Origin: Variovorax sp. MHTC-1
Lineage (GTDB): Bacteria > Pseudomonadota > Gammaproteobacteria > Burkholderiales > Burkholderiaceae_C
Direction: 5' to 3'
Length of the DNA stretch: 64,000 nucleotides
Assembly: GCF_003984645.1 (NCBI RefSeq)
Contig: NZ_RWKI01000017.1
Location: 1 to 64,000 of the forward strand
Below are positions 17,339 through 25,630 of this stretch, piece by piece. Under the pieces are notes generated by a model that did no database searches, was not told the origin of the DNA, and saw only the letters and a program-made list of their open reading frames with translations. Position 1 is the stretch's first letter. Each line of letters starts with the position of its first letter. The position numbers and the translations under genes were made by a program.

Positions 17339-17752
17339 TCACCGCCAGTTCAGGATCTCCGGCATGTCCTCGCCGCGGGAAGTGATCCAGGCGCGGTGCG
17401 CCATCGGACGGTCGCGCAGTGCTGCTGCTTCACATGGCTCGCGGCATTCCGAATCCGTGGCACGTGGTCGATCGGCCGCCGGGTGAAGGCGGTCCAGCCG
17501 GCTCAGCACCGTGATGTCGAACGGGATAGTTGTCGTACCCTCTTCGCGGTAGCCGTGCGCGAGGAAATTGTCGTGGTTGTTGCGCTCGTAGATGAGTCCG
17601 TGAATCAGCCACGGGTACCTGTGGAAGGCGAAGATCACCGGCTTGTCTTCCGTGAAGACGGAGTCGAACTCGGAGTCCGCCAGCCCGTGCGGGTGCGCAG
17701 ACGCGGACTGGAGCGCCATGAGGTTGGCCGCATTGACCACGCGGATCTTCAA
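17339..17752 (-). pseudogene. Phosphoketolase C-terminal remnant
   Basis: The minus strand reads like the end of xylulose-5-phosphate/fructose-6-phosphate phosphoketolase: LKIRVVNAANLMALQSASAH, HPHGLADSEFDSVFTEDKPV, IFAFHRYPWLIHGLIYERN and EEGTTTIPFDITVLSRLDR. The centre of the last part (about residues 88-112) is out of register and the tail recovers with ITSRGEDMPEILNW, indicating paired frameshifts. The upstream 600 or so residues, including the thiamine-diphosphate site, are absent. The gene once split sugar phosphates to acetyl phosphate; this copy cannot. Confidence 0.75.
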
Positions 17753-18063
17753 ATCGGGCGACTGCTGGGCATCTTCCCCAACGATGCCTCGATCACGTTG
17801 TTCGAGCAGAACGACGATTGGTCGCTCACCGGCGCTCCATGCAGCTTGGGGCTTGCAGACCCTGAGTGGTCTGCAATGGCACCACGCGCTGGGACGTGAT
17901 TCTCCGCATCACAAACGAGGGGTTGTGACGCGGCGCGGAGGCTAGAACAGAGATGCCTATTTCTCTTTAAGCCAGTATGTCGATCAGCGTTTCGCATACG
18001 GCCGATCGAGATTTAGCGATTTCAGCGCTAACGCAGCATGCCGGCGACCCACGACGCTTCAGG

Positions 18064-18429
18064 TTAGCCGGCGAGCGGGTCTTGTTCGGCGTACTCCCGG
18101 TCGAGCAGGGAGCCGGTCGCCTTGAACCAACAGATCGAGTCGTGCGCGGCGACGACCGCCAGTTTGATCTGCTCGGACGCACCCGGGTCGGCCAAAGCCG
18201 CCCACTTGGCGCTATCGGCCGCCTGCTCGAGCTCGAATACGGCCTCGCGTTGGCCGGGGGCAGGGTCGCCTTCCATCGACGGCCGCGTTTTCGCAAACTT
18301 CCGCCGAAACTCCGCAACGACCGCCACGAGGACCGGGGATGCCATGCCGCCAGCCGCCAGAGCGGCTTCGGCCGCCGTCAATCGGCTGTCGAGTTGGAAG
18401 CAGACCTGTTTCGCAATCGTTATCGGCAT
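18064..18429 (-). CDS. Conserved-looking hypothetical protein (121 aa)
   Basis: I choose the ATG at 18429, preceded by GGGAG, over an upstream in-frame ATG. The protein begins MPITIAKQVCFQLDSRLTAA and is almost wholly helical: a helical pair up to AVVAEFRRKFAKTR, then FELEQAADSAKWAALADPGA and KLAVVAAHDSICWFKATGSL. It has no membrane segment or signal. It looks like a real, well-folded cytoplasmic helical protein of the type often found as conserved hypotheticals in Burkholderiales. Its role is unknown and no operon partner is visible. Confidence 0.6.
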   Translation of the reverse strand: MPITIAKQVCFQLDSRLTAAEAALAAGGMASPVLVAVVAEFRRKFAKTRPSMEGDPAPGQREAVFELEQAADSAKWAALADPGASEQIKLAVVAAHDSICWFKATGSLLDREYAEQDPLAG

Positions 18430-18816
18430 GATGCTCTCCCACTCAGGCCGGCCGCCCTTAAAAAACACCCTTACGCCTTCCTGCGCGGTTCTCCCGCCGC
18501 CACGTGCTCCCGGCCGGGCGCTGTGCCGCGAACGGTGCGTGAGTCTTGGCTGTAGGCCTACAAATTCTAGTCAGGCAGCTCGACCCCGCAAGGAGCAGAC
18601 CGTCGCGCTAAGGGTCTGCGGGTCTGCGGGTCTGGCGTATTTGGGCGGCCGAGGCGACGCAAGAAACCGACGCTCAAGAGACTCAAGGCATCGACTCAAG
18701 CCATCACGCCCGCGCCCATCCGGCCGGGGTCCTCAAACCGGCGGGAAGTCGCTATCCCTTCTCAGGCCCGGGCTAAGCCGCCCCCTGCTATTGCGACTCA
18801 TCGCGACGCAGGAACG
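18430..18816. other. Intergenic stretch upstream of the bufferin operon
   Basis: I see no gene or RNA here. A short direct repeat of gggtctgc at about 18614-18635 is the only visible pattern. The regulatory repeat of the bufA operon begins just to the right. Confidence 0.5.
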
Positions 18817-18871
18817 CGTGATCGATTCGTGAGACTTCATTGATGGCCGTGTGAATTGCAGTGGCCAGACT
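18817..18871 (+). promoter_or_regulatory. Phased YGTGA repeats and -10-like box ahead of bufA
   Basis: CGTGA at 18817-18821 and 18828-18832 and TGTGA at 18850-18854 are spaced by 11 and 22 bp, so all face the same side of the helix. Twelve bases after the last copy lies CAGACT (18866-18871), a possible -10. The same pattern with the same spacing, including CACAGT at the same distance, precedes the cupin operon at 34613. Direct repeats of 11 bp are the usual site type for OmpR/PhoB-family regulators, and one is encoded at 26.5 kb. Binding is inferred. Confidence 0.6.
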
Positions 18872-18954
18872 GGAGCCCAGGAACGGTGAGGCGGTGCAAG
18901 ACGCACCGGGCCGTTCCGGTCCTTCTTTCACTTCGACGTCACAAGGAGTTTCAC

Positions 18955-19263
18955 ATGAACGCGCACCATCAACGCATCCACGGCGCCATCGCCAGCCTGT
19001 TCGCACTGGGTCTGGCCGCCGCCAGCACCAGCGCGCTGGCGCAGAAGGTCCAGACCGAGAAATGCGCCGGCGTCGTCAAGGCCGGCCACAACGACTGCGG
19101 CACCAGCAAGAGCTCGTGCGCCGGCACCTCCACGGCGGACCGCGACCCGGAGGCCTGGATCTATGTCGCCAAGGGCACATGTGCGCGCATCGTCGGCGGC
19201 ATGGTGACCAACAAGCCCGAGAACGTGCACGGCGGCGCCGCCGCCGCGGCCAAGAAGGGCTGA
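18955..19263 (+). CDS. bufA: Bufferin-type precursor peptide (DUF2282)
   Basis: The ATG follows AAGGAG. The 102-residue product has a signal peptide ending near TSALAQ (about residue 30) and a core with four cysteines: EKCAGVVKAGHNDCGTSKSS, CAGTSTADRDPEAW and YVAKGTCARIVGG. This is the DUF2282 pattern of bufferins, exported RiPPs whose cysteines are modified by a DUF692 (MNIO) enzyme with a DUF2063 partner and that help cells withstand excess metal. Both enzymes are present at 24.8-26.4 kb, not directly adjacent as usual. The gene leads a tightly spaced seven-gene operon, and the YGTGA repeats lie about 100 bp upstream. Confidence 0.85.
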   Translation: MNAHHQRIHGAIASLFALGLAAASTSALAQKVQTEKCAGVVKAGHNDCGTSKSSCAGTSTADRDPEAWIYVAKGTCARIVGGMVTNKPENVHGGAAAAAKKG

Positions 19264-19273
19264 GGAGCCGATC

Positions 19274-19780
19274 GTGAACACCACGGCTTCTATGCCCGCC
19301 GCCCATCCGAGTCGCGCCGGCCTGGCCCGGCGCCTGGCCGAGCAGGTGGGCGCCGCGCACCGCGGCCTGCGGGCGCTCGCGCCCCTGGCCGACCTCGCGG
19401 TGCGGCTGTTCGTCGCCGCCGTCTTCTTCAAGTCGGGGCTGACCAAGATCGCGACCTGGAGCTCGACGCTCGCGCTGTTCGAGAACGAGTATGCGGTGCC
19501 ACTGCTGCCGCCGGAGATCGCGGCCTGGCTCGGCACCGGCGTCGAGCTGGTGTTCCCGGTGCTGCTCGCAATCGGCCTAGGGTCACGCTTCTCGGCGTTG
19601 GTGCTGTTCGTCTTCAACATCGTCGCCGTGATTTCCTATCCGGATCTCGGCGCGGTGGGGCTGCGCGACCACCAGACCTGGGGTCTGCTGCTGCTGGTGA
19701 GTCTGCTGCACGGGCCGGGGCGGCTCTCGCTCGACCATCTGATCGGCCGGCACTTCCGGCATCACCCAGGCCGTCGCTGA
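19274..19780 (+). CDS. DoxX-family membrane protein
   Basis: The protein has 168 residues with a GTG start 10 bp after bufA. After a polar N-terminus it has four hydrophobic segments, with the DoxX hallmark LFVAAVFFKSGLTKIATW early (about 44-61), then AWLGTGVELVFPVLLAIGLG and ALVLFVFNIVAVISYPD, WGLLLLVSLLHGPG. DoxX proteins are small inner-membrane proteins often found with bufferin genes and in redox-stress settings; their activity is not settled. Position straight after bufA fits that association. Confidence 0.85.
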   Translation: MNTTASMPAAHPSRAGLARRLAEQVGAAHRGLRALAPLADLAVRLFVAAVFFKSGLTKIATWSSTLALFENEYAVPLLPPEIAAWLGTGVELVFPVLLAIGLGSRFSALVLFVFNIVAVISYPDLGAVGLRDHQTWGLLLLVSLLHGPGRLSLDHLIGRHFRHHPGRR

Positions 19781-19794
19781 AGCGGGAGCGCACC

Positions 19795-21120
19795 ATGTCC
19801 GAACACAGGAACATCGTGATCGTCGGCGGCGGCTTCGCCGGCACGACCCTGGCGCGCGCGCTGGCACCGCGCCTGCCGCAGGGCTGGCGCGTGGTGCTGG
19901 TCAGCGAGGAGAGCTACACCACCTTCAACCCGATGCTGGCCGAGGTCGTGGGCGCCTCGGTGTTCCCCGAGCACGTGGTGGCGCCGATCCGCCAGATGCT
20001 GCGGCGCGGCGAGACCAGCCGCTTTGTCATGGGCCGCGTGACCGGCATCGACGCCGTGCGCCGCCGCGTGCAGGCGCAGACGCTGGCGGGACCGATGGCG
20101 ATCGCCTACGAGCACCTGGTGCTCGCCTTCGGCACGCGCGCCCACTTGGGCCTGGTGCCCGGGCTGGAGCAGCACGCACTGCCGCTCAAGCTGGTCGGCG
20201 ACGCCCTGTTCATCCGCAATCGGGTACTGCAGCGCATCGCGCGGATAGAGCTCGAGCGCGACCCGGCTGAGCGCCGGCGGCTCGGCCATTTCGTGGTGAT
20301 CGGCGGCGGCTTCTCCGGCGTCGAGGTGGCAGGTGCGCTGGCCGACTTCCTGCGCAGCGCCGCGCGCTACTACCCGCAGGTGCACCCCGAGGAACTGCAG
20401 GTCAGCGTGATCGAGAGCGGCGAGCGCCTGCTGGCCGAGCTGCCCGACTCGCTGGGCCATGCGGCCGCGCGCTCGATGCGCGGGCGCGGTATTGCGGTGC
20501 GGCTGAACGCGCTGGCGGCCGAGGTCGACGCCGACGGGGTCCGGCTCGCGAGCGGAGAAAGGCTCGATGTCGCCACCGTGATCTGCACGATCGGCACCAG
20601 GCCCAACCCGCTGCTCGATGCTCTGCCTCTGCCGCGCCTTCGCGGGCGCGTCCAGACCGAGCCCGACATGTCGGTCTGCGGCTGGCCGCAGCTCTGGGCG
20701 CTGGGTGATTGCGCGCTGGTCCACAACCAGGCGACGCAGCAGTTCGCGCCGCCGACCGCGCAGTTCGCCGTTGCGCAGGCGCAGGCCTTGGCGCGCAACC
20801 TGCTGGCGCGCATCGAGGGCCGCCGGACGCAGGCCTTCCGCCATGTGTCCCGCGGCATGATGGCCACCACCGGCCATCTCAAGGGGGTGGCGAGCGTCTT
20901 CGGCCTGCGCCTGCACGGGCTGCCCGCCTGGCTGCTGTGGCGCGCCTACTACTTGTCGCGCATGCCCACCGCTGGTCGCAAGCTGCGCATCTGGATCGAG
21001 TGGAGTTGGAGCATGCTGTTCGCCGCCGACATCACTCACCTGCGCTTCACGCGCACCGGCGAGGCCGACGCGGAACGTCCCGCCGCCGAGTCCCTGTCCC
21101 GCGTCCAACCCCAACCCTAG
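19795..21120 (+). CDS. NDH-2-like FAD-dependent NAD(P)H oxidoreductase
   Basis: The protein has 441 residues; ATG is preceded by GGGAG. It has two Rossmann folds: IVIVGGGFAGTTLARAL at the start for FAD and HFVVIGGGFSGVEVAGALAD near residue 163 for NAD(P)H. The C-terminal flavin contact is LWALGDCALV, about residue 301. The C-terminus carries an amphipathic hydrophobic stretch (LHGLPAWLLWRAYYLSRMP) like the membrane-contact region of type II NADH dehydrogenases. It likely passes electrons from NAD(P)H to quinone without pumping protons. Tight spacing (14 and 9 bp) places it within the bufA operon, where it may supply redox balance; that link is inference. Confidence 0.85.
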   Translation: MSEHRNIVIVGGGFAGTTLARALAPRLPQGWRVVLVSEESYTTFNPMLAEVVGASVFPEHVVAPIRQMLRRGETSRFVMGRVTGIDAVRRRVQAQTLAGPMAIAYEHLVLAFGTRAHLGLVPGLEQHALPLKLVGDALFIRNRVLQRIARIELERDPAERRRLGHFVVIGGGFSGVEVAGALADFLRSAARYYPQVHPEELQVSVIESGERLLAELPDSLGHAAARSMRGRGIAVRLNALAAEVDADGVRLASGERLDVATVICTIGTRPNPLLDALPLPRLRGRVQTEPDMSVCGWPQLWALGDCALVHNQATQQFAPPTAQFAVAQAQALARNLLARIEGRRTQAFRHVSRGMMATTGHLKGVASVFGLRLHGLPAWLLWRAYYLSRMPTAGRKLRIWIEWSWSMLFAADITHLRFTRTGEADAERPAAESLSRVQPQP

Positions 21121-21129
21121 GAGCGCGTC

Positions 21130-21912
21130 ATGCTCAAGCAGAAATCCGCCATCGTCACCGGCTCCACCAGCGGCATCGGGCTGGGCATCGCCCGCGCGCT
21201 GGCCCGAAGCGGCGCCGACATCATGCTCAACGGCTTCGGCAACCCGGTGGAGGTCGAGTTCACGCGCGGCGAGATGCAGCGCCAGTTCGGCGTCAAGGTT
21301 CGCTACAGCAGCGCCGACATGAGCCGGCCCGAGCAGGTACGCGCGATGATCGCGACGGCCGAGGCCGAGTTCGGCAAGGTCGACATCGTGGTCAACAACG
21401 CCGGCATTCAGCACGTGGCGCCGATCGAGGACTTCGCCGACGACAAGTGGGACGCGGTGATGGCGATCAACCTGTCCTCGGCCTTCCACGTGATCAAGGC
21501 CGTCGCGCCGGGCATGAAGGCGCGCCGCTTCGGCCGCATCATCAACGTCGCCTCGGCGCACGGGCTTACCGCCTCGCCCTTCAAGTCGGCCTACGTCGCG
21601 GCCAAGCACGGGCTGATCGGGCTGTCGAAGACCGTGGCGGTGGAGCTGGCCGAGTTCGGCATCACCTCCAACACCATCTGCCCCGGCTATGTGAAGACGC
21701 CGCTGGTGGAGAAGCAGATCGCCGATCAGGCCAAGGCGCACGGCATCTCGCCCGAGCAGGTGGTGCGCGACGTGATGCTCTCGCACCAGGCGCGCAAGTC
21801 CTTCATCGAGGTGGAGGAGCTGGCCGCGCTGGCCGTGTTCCTGGCTTCCGACGCCGCGGCCTCGATGACCGGCACCGCGCTGGCCATGGATGGCGGCTGG
21901 ACGCTGCACTGA
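21130..21912 (+). CDS. D-3-hydroxybutyrate dehydrogenase (SDR family)
   Basis: The protein has 260 residues; ATG follows GGAGCG. Short-chain dehydrogenase motifs are all present: TGSTSGIGLGIARAL (NAD+ binding), NNAGIQHVAPIEDF, the catalytic Ser of INVASAHGL, YVAAKHG (Tyr/Lys pair) and CPGYVKTPLVEKQI. The run NNAGIQHVAPIEDFADDKWD and the C-terminal MTGTALAMDGGWTLH are typical of 3-hydroxybutyrate dehydrogenase, which interconverts 3-hydroxybutyrate and acetoacetate with NAD(H) in polyhydroxybutyrate turnover. It overlaps no gene but sits 9 bp after the flavoprotein and 15 bp before the patatin-like gene. Confidence 0.9.
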   Translation: MLKQKSAIVTGSTSGIGLGIARALARSGADIMLNGFGNPVEVEFTRGEMQRQFGVKVRYSSADMSRPEQVRAMIATAEAEFGKVDIVVNNAGIQHVAPIEDFADDKWDAVMAINLSSAFHVIKAVAPGMKARRFGRIINVASAHGLTASPFKSAYVAAKHGLIGLSKTVAVELAEFGITSNTICPGYVKTPLVEKQIADQAKAHGISPEQVVRDVMLSHQARKSFIEVEELAALAVFLASDAAASMTGTALAMDGGWTLH

Positions 21913-21927
21913 ACGCCGGAGCGCATC

Positions 21928-23067
21928 ATGGCCCACACAACGAAGCAGCGCACCGCCGCCGGCGGCCGCCGCGCCCCCCAAGCGGTCCTGCCCGGGCAGG
22001 TGGTGCTGGTGCTGCAGGGCGGCGGCGCGCTCGGCGCCTACCAGGCCGGGGTCTACCAGGCGCTGCACGAGGCGGGCATCGAGCCAGACTGGGTGATCGG
22101 CACCTCCATCGGCGCCATCAATGCCTCGCTGATCGCCGGCAACCCGCCACAGCACCGCATGGAGCGGCTCGACACCTTCTGGAGCATGATGCAGGCGGCC
22201 ACACCCGGGGCGCGCTTGCCGGACTGGATGGGCCTCGGCAACCTGGTGTCGAACATGGCAACGGTGATGCGCGGCATCCCGGATTTCTTCACGCCCAACC
22301 TGCATGCGCTGCGCGGCTCGGCCGCGCCGCTGGGCGTGGAGGCGGCCTCCTACTACAGCACCGCGCCGCTGCGCGGCACGCTGGAGTCGCTGGTGGACTT
22401 CGAGTACCTGTGCGAGTGCCACACCCGGATGACGGTGGGCGCGGTCAATGCCTGCAGCGGCGAGATGCGCTACTTCGACACCCGCAGGGAGCGCCTGGGC
22501 GTGGACCATGTCATGGCCTCCGGCGCACTGCCGCCGGCCTTTCCGGCGGTGCGCATCGACGGCCAGCCGTACTGGGACGGCGGCATCTACTCCAACACGC
22601 CGATCGAGGCCGTGCTCGACGACAAGCCGCGCCGCGACTCGCTGATCTTCGCGGTCAACGTCTGGCACCAGACGGCGCCCGAGCCGGAGTCGATCTGGCA
22701 GGTGATGGCGCGCCACAAGGACATCCAGTTCGCCAGCCGCGCCGACAGCCACATCGCTCGCCAGAAGCAGATCCACCGGCTGCGCCACGTGATCCGCGAG
22801 CTGCACAAGCAGATCCCCGCCTCGCGGCGCGCGGACCCGAAGGTGGCATCGCTGGCCGCCTGGGGTTGCGGGACCACCATCCACGTGGCCCACCTGCTGG
22901 CGCCGCGTGTCGAGGGCGAGGACCACACCAAGGACATCGACTTCACGCCGGCCGGCATCCGCACGCGCCGGCAGGCCGGCCATGCCGACACGATGCGCAT
23001 GATCCAGCGCGCGCCCTGGCACCAGGCGGACGCCGATCCCATCGAGGGCGTGCTCGAGCACCGCTGA
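21928..23067 (+). CDS. Patatin-like phospholipase with C-terminal DUF3734
   Basis: The protein has 379 residues; ATG follows GGAG. The patatin domain shows the oxyanion loop GGGALGAYQAGVYQALHEAG, the nucleophile elbow GTSIGAINASLIAG (GxSxG) and the Asp of YWDGGIYSNTPIE, together a Ser-Asp dyad that hydrolyses acyl esters. The C-terminal part (HKDIQFASRADSHIARQKQI onward) matches DUF3734, common in bacterial patatin-like proteins linked to polyhydroxybutyrate granules. The preceding 3-hydroxybutyrate dehydrogenase strengthens a link to hydroxyalkanoate or lipid turnover. No signal peptide is seen. Confidence 0.88.
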   Translation: MAHTTKQRTAAGGRRAPQAVLPGQVVLVLQGGGALGAYQAGVYQALHEAGIEPDWVIGTSIGAINASLIAGNPPQHRMERLDTFWSMMQAATPGARLPDWMGLGNLVSNMATVMRGIPDFFTPNLHALRGSAAPLGVEAASYYSTAPLRGTLESLVDFEYLCECHTRMTVGAVNACSGEMRYFDTRRERLGVDHVMASGALPPAFPAVRIDGQPYWDGGIYSNTPIEAVLDDKPRRDSLIFAVNVWHQTAPEPESIWQVMARHKDIQFASRADSHIARQKQIHRLRHVIRELHKQIPASRRADPKVASLAAWGCGTTIHVAHLLAPRVEGEDHTKDIDFTPAGIRTRRQAGHADTMRMIQRAPWHQADADPIEGVLEHR

Positions 23068-23085
23068 AGCGCAGGGGAGCGTCCC

Positions 23086-23733
23086 ATGATCGAACGCATC
23101 GAAGAGCTGCTGCGCAACAACCGGCTGTTCGTCGAGGCGCAGCTGCGCGCGGACCCGGCCTACTTCGAGCGGCTGGCCGAGGGGCAGCATCCGGAGTTCC
23201 TCTGGATCGGCTGCTCCGACAGCCGCGTACCGCCCGACCGCATCACCGGCACCGGGCCCGGCGACATGTTCGTCCACCGCAACATCGCCAATCTGGTGGT
23301 GCAGACCGACATGAACCTGCTGTCGGTGCTGCAGTACGCGGTGGAGGTGCTGCGCGTGCGCCATGTCATCGTCTGCGGCCACTACGGCTGCGGCGGCGTC
23401 AAGGCCGCCATGGGCTGCGCCTCGCACGGTCTGATCGACAACTGGCTGCGCACCATCAAGGACACGCAGCAGTATTTCCGGCGCCAGCTCGAGCCGCTCG
23501 CGCAGGAGGCGCGCTTTCGCCGGCTGGTCGAGCTCAACGTGATCGAGCAGGTCTACAACCTGGGCAAGACCAGTGTGGTCCAGCAGGCCTGGCGCGAAGG
23601 CCGCGGGCCGGCGATCCACGGCTGGGTCTTCGAGCTGGAGAGCGGCCGCATCGCCGCGCTGACGGGCCGGATCGAGGACGACGAGGCGATGGCGTCGGTC
23701 TGCAAGCTCCATGGCGCCGGAGCGCTGCCATGA
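23086..23733 (+). CDS. Beta-class carbonic anhydrase
   Basis: The protein has 215 residues; ATG follows GGGGAG. Zinc ligands are visible: Cys and the Asp/Arg dyad in WIGCSDSRVPPDRITG (about residue 43) and His/Cys in VIVCGHYGCGGVKAAM (about 98-103). The enzyme interconverts CO2 and bicarbonate in the cytoplasm. Its stop overlaps the start of the YeeE/YedE gene (ATGA), so the two are translationally coupled. Why a carbonic anhydrase belongs to a bufferin operon is unclear; it may meet bicarbonate demand in the same stress. Confidence 0.95.
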   Translation: MIERIEELLRNNRLFVEAQLRADPAYFERLAEGQHPEFLWIGCSDSRVPPDRITGTGPGDMFVHRNIANLVVQTDMNLLSVLQYAVEVLRVRHVIVCGHYGCGGVKAAMGCASHGLIDNWLRTIKDTQQYFRRQLEPLAQEARFRRLVELNVIEQVYNLGKTSVVQQAWREGRGPAIHGWVFELESGRIAALTGRIEDDEAMASVCKLHGAGALP

Positions 23734-24686
23734 GCCCGATGCTCGCGGGCCTGGCCTTTGCGCTCGCCGCGCTGTGCGCGGGCGTGATGGGCTTCGCGAT
23801 CCAGCGCGGCGGAACCTGCACCGTCGCAGCCGTCGAGGAGATCGTCGACAAGCGCAGCGCGCGCCGGCTGCTGGCGCTCGGCGAGGCCTCGCTGTGGGTG
23901 GCCGGCGGCCTGCTGCTGGCCCAGGCGCTGCACCTGCTGCCGGCCATGCCGGCCGGCTATGCGCTCAGCGGCTGGACGATCGCGGGCGGGGCGCTGCTCG
24001 GCCTCGGCGCCTGGGTCAACCGGGCCTGCGTGTTCGGCGCCATTGCGCGCCTCGGCTCCGGCGAATGGAGTTATGCGCTGACCCCGCTGGGCTTCTACCT
24101 CGGCTGCCTGAGCGTGGGGCCGCTGTTCGGCGCGGGGCCGCAGCAGCCGCTGCCGCAAGGCTCGCCGGTGCTGCAGGCGCCGGCCTGGGTGGCCCTGCTC
24201 TTCCTCGCATTCGCCGCCTGGCGCGCGCTGGCCCCGCCGAGACGGATGCCCGGTGCGCGCCGCGCCCTGGCCGAGCGCATCTGGTCCCCGCATGCCGCCA
24301 CCGTCGTCATCGGCATCAGCTTCGTGCTGATGCTGCTGGTGGCGGGCGCCTGGGCCTACACAGAGGTGCTGGCCGAGCTGGCACGCGGCATGGCCGCGAG
24401 CCTCGCGGCGCGCACCGCGCTGTTCGTGGCCTTGCTGCTGGGCGCCGTCTGGGGCGGCTGGACCGCGGGGCGCTGGCGCAGCAGGCGCGTCACCGCAGCG
24501 CAATGCCTGCGCTGCCTGGCCGGCGGCATGCTGATGGGCTGGGGCAGCCTGCTGATCCCGGGCGGCAACGACGGGCTGATCCTGGTGGGCATGCCCCTGC
24601 TGTGGCCCTATGCGTGGGCCGCCTTCCTGCTGATGTGCCTCGCCATCGGCGCGGCCCTGATGCTGGCGCGGCGGGCACGGTCCTGA
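23730..24686 (+). CDS. YeeE/YedE-family integral membrane protein
   Basis: The 318-residue protein is almost entirely hydrophobic, with about nine membrane segments. Family features are MGFAIQRGGTCTVAAVEEIV near the N-terminus, AWVNRACVFGAIARLGSGEW, and LMGWGSLLIPGGNDGLILVG late in the sequence. YeeE/YedE proteins include a thiosulfate importer with conserved cysteines; the cysteines in RGGTC, NRAC and CLRC agree with that type. The substrate here is not proven. The ATG overlaps the carbonic anhydrase stop by four bases. It is the last gene before an 86 bp gap holding a new promoter. Confidence 0.85.
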   Translation: MSPMLAGLAFALAALCAGVMGFAIQRGGTCTVAAVEEIVDKRSARRLLALGEASLWVAGGLLLAQALHLLPAMPAGYALSGWTIAGGALLGLGAWVNRACVFGAIARLGSGEWSYALTPLGFYLGCLSVGPLFGAGPQQPLPQGSPVLQAPAWVALLFLAFAAWRALAPPRRMPGARRALAERIWSPHAATVVIGISFVLMLLVAGAWAYTEVLAELARGMAASLAARTALFVALLLGAVWGGWTAGRWRSRRVTAAQCLRCLAGGMLMGWGSLLIPGGNDGLILVGMPLLWPYAWAAFLLMCLAIGAALMLARRARS

Positions 24687-24703
24687 TGCGCCAGGCGCAA
24701 TCT

Positions 24704-24751
24704 TCACAATTTCGTCACGGGCGCCGCCAGGCCCGGTCGCCTGCCTAGAAT
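24704..24751 (+). promoter_or_regulatory. Candidate promoter of the bufB operon with inverted-orientation YGTGA repeat
   Basis: On the minus strand 24719-24704 reads CGTGACGAAATTGTGA: two YGTGA units 11 bp apart, like the copies before bufA and the cupin gene but facing the other way. TAGAAT at 24746-24751, a five-of-six match to a -10 box, lies 22 bp before the bufB start. No good -35 is seen, as expected if an activator is needed. Confidence 0.5.
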
Positions 24752-24772
24752 TTCCAGCACCAGGAGGACAGC

Positions 24773-25630
24773 ATGCGACACGCATATTCCTCGTTGGCCG
24801 GACGCACCGGCATCGGCCTTCGGCCCGAGCACTGGCGCGCCTTCGCGGAGACACGGCCGCCCGTGGGCTTCATCGAGGCGCACAGCGAGAACTACTTCGG
24901 CCGCGGCGGCAAGCCGCTGCATTTCCTGCTGCTCGCGCGCCAGAGTCATGAACTCAGCCTGCACGGCGTGGGCCTGTCCATCGGCTCGGTCGATCCGCTG
25001 TGCGAAACGCACCTGTCTCGCCTCGCCGAGCTGGTGCGCATCCTCGAGCCCACGCTGGTCTCCGACCACCTGTGCTGGACCTCGGTGGGCGGCATCCACG
25101 CCAACGACCTGCTGCCGCTGCCCTACACCGAGGAGGCGCTCGCGCACGTGGTGGCACGCGTGCAGCGCGTGCAGGAATACCTTGGGCGGCCGATCCTGCT
25201 GGAGAACCTCTCAGCCTACCTCGACTACGCGCAATCGATCGTGCCCGAATGGGAGTTCCTGGCCGAGGTGGCGGCACACAGCGGCTGCGGCCTGCTGCTG
25301 GACATCAACAACATCCACGTCAGCGCGCACAACCTCGGCTTCGATCCGATCGGCTACATCGAGGCCATTCCGCGCGGCGCGGTACAGGAGATGCACCTGG
25401 CTGGCTTCACGCGCAACACGCTCGACGACGGCGCCGAGATCCTGATCGACACGCACAGCGCCCCGGTCGCCGACGCGGTGTGGACGCTCTACGCGGCGGC
25501 GCTCGAGCGCTTCGGCGCCGTGCCCACGCTGGTCGAATGGGACGCCGATCTGCCCCCGCTGCCCGCCCTCGTGGCCGAGGCCGGCAAGGCCCGCGCAATG
25601 ATGGAAGCACGGCATGCCTGCGCTGCCTGA
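24773..25630 (+). CDS. bufB: Bufferin maturation enzyme, MNIO / DUF692 family
   Basis: The protein has 285 residues; ATG follows AGGAGG. It is a DUF692 TIM-barrel of the multinuclear non-heme iron oxygenase family. Likely metal ligands are spread over FIEAHSENYFGRGG, TLVSDHLCWTSVGG, PILLENLSAYLDY, CGLLLDINNIHVSAHN, VQEMHLAGFT and EILIDTHSAPV. Relatives such as MbnB use iron and oxygen to rework peptide cysteines into heterocycles; the expected substrate is the bufA product 5.5 kb upstream. The next gene, bufC, overlaps by 17 bp, so they are translated together. The first start after the ribosome site agrees with family length. Confidence 0.9.
   Translation: MRHAYSSLAGRTGIGLRPEHWRAFAETRPPVGFIEAHSENYFGRGGKPLHFLLLARQSHELSLHGVGLSIGSVDPLCETHLSRLAELVRILEPTLVSDHLCWTSVGGIHANDLLPLPYTEEALAHVVARVQRVQEYLGRPILLENLSAYLDYAQSIVPEWEFLAEVAAHSGCGLLLDINNIHVSAHNLGFDPIGYIEAIPRGAVQEMHLAGFTRNTLDDGAEILIDTHSAPVADAVWTLYAAALERFGAVPTLVEWDADLPPLPALVAEAGKARAMMEARHACAA

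Noticed and set aside
19762..23712. A 1316-codon open frame on the minus strand
   Set aside because: It lies opposite the flavoprotein, dehydrogenase, patatin and carbonic anhydrase genes, all of which have clear motifs and ribosome sites. Its product is rich in Arg, His, Gln and Val with no domains, as expected of the reverse strand of GC-rich genes.
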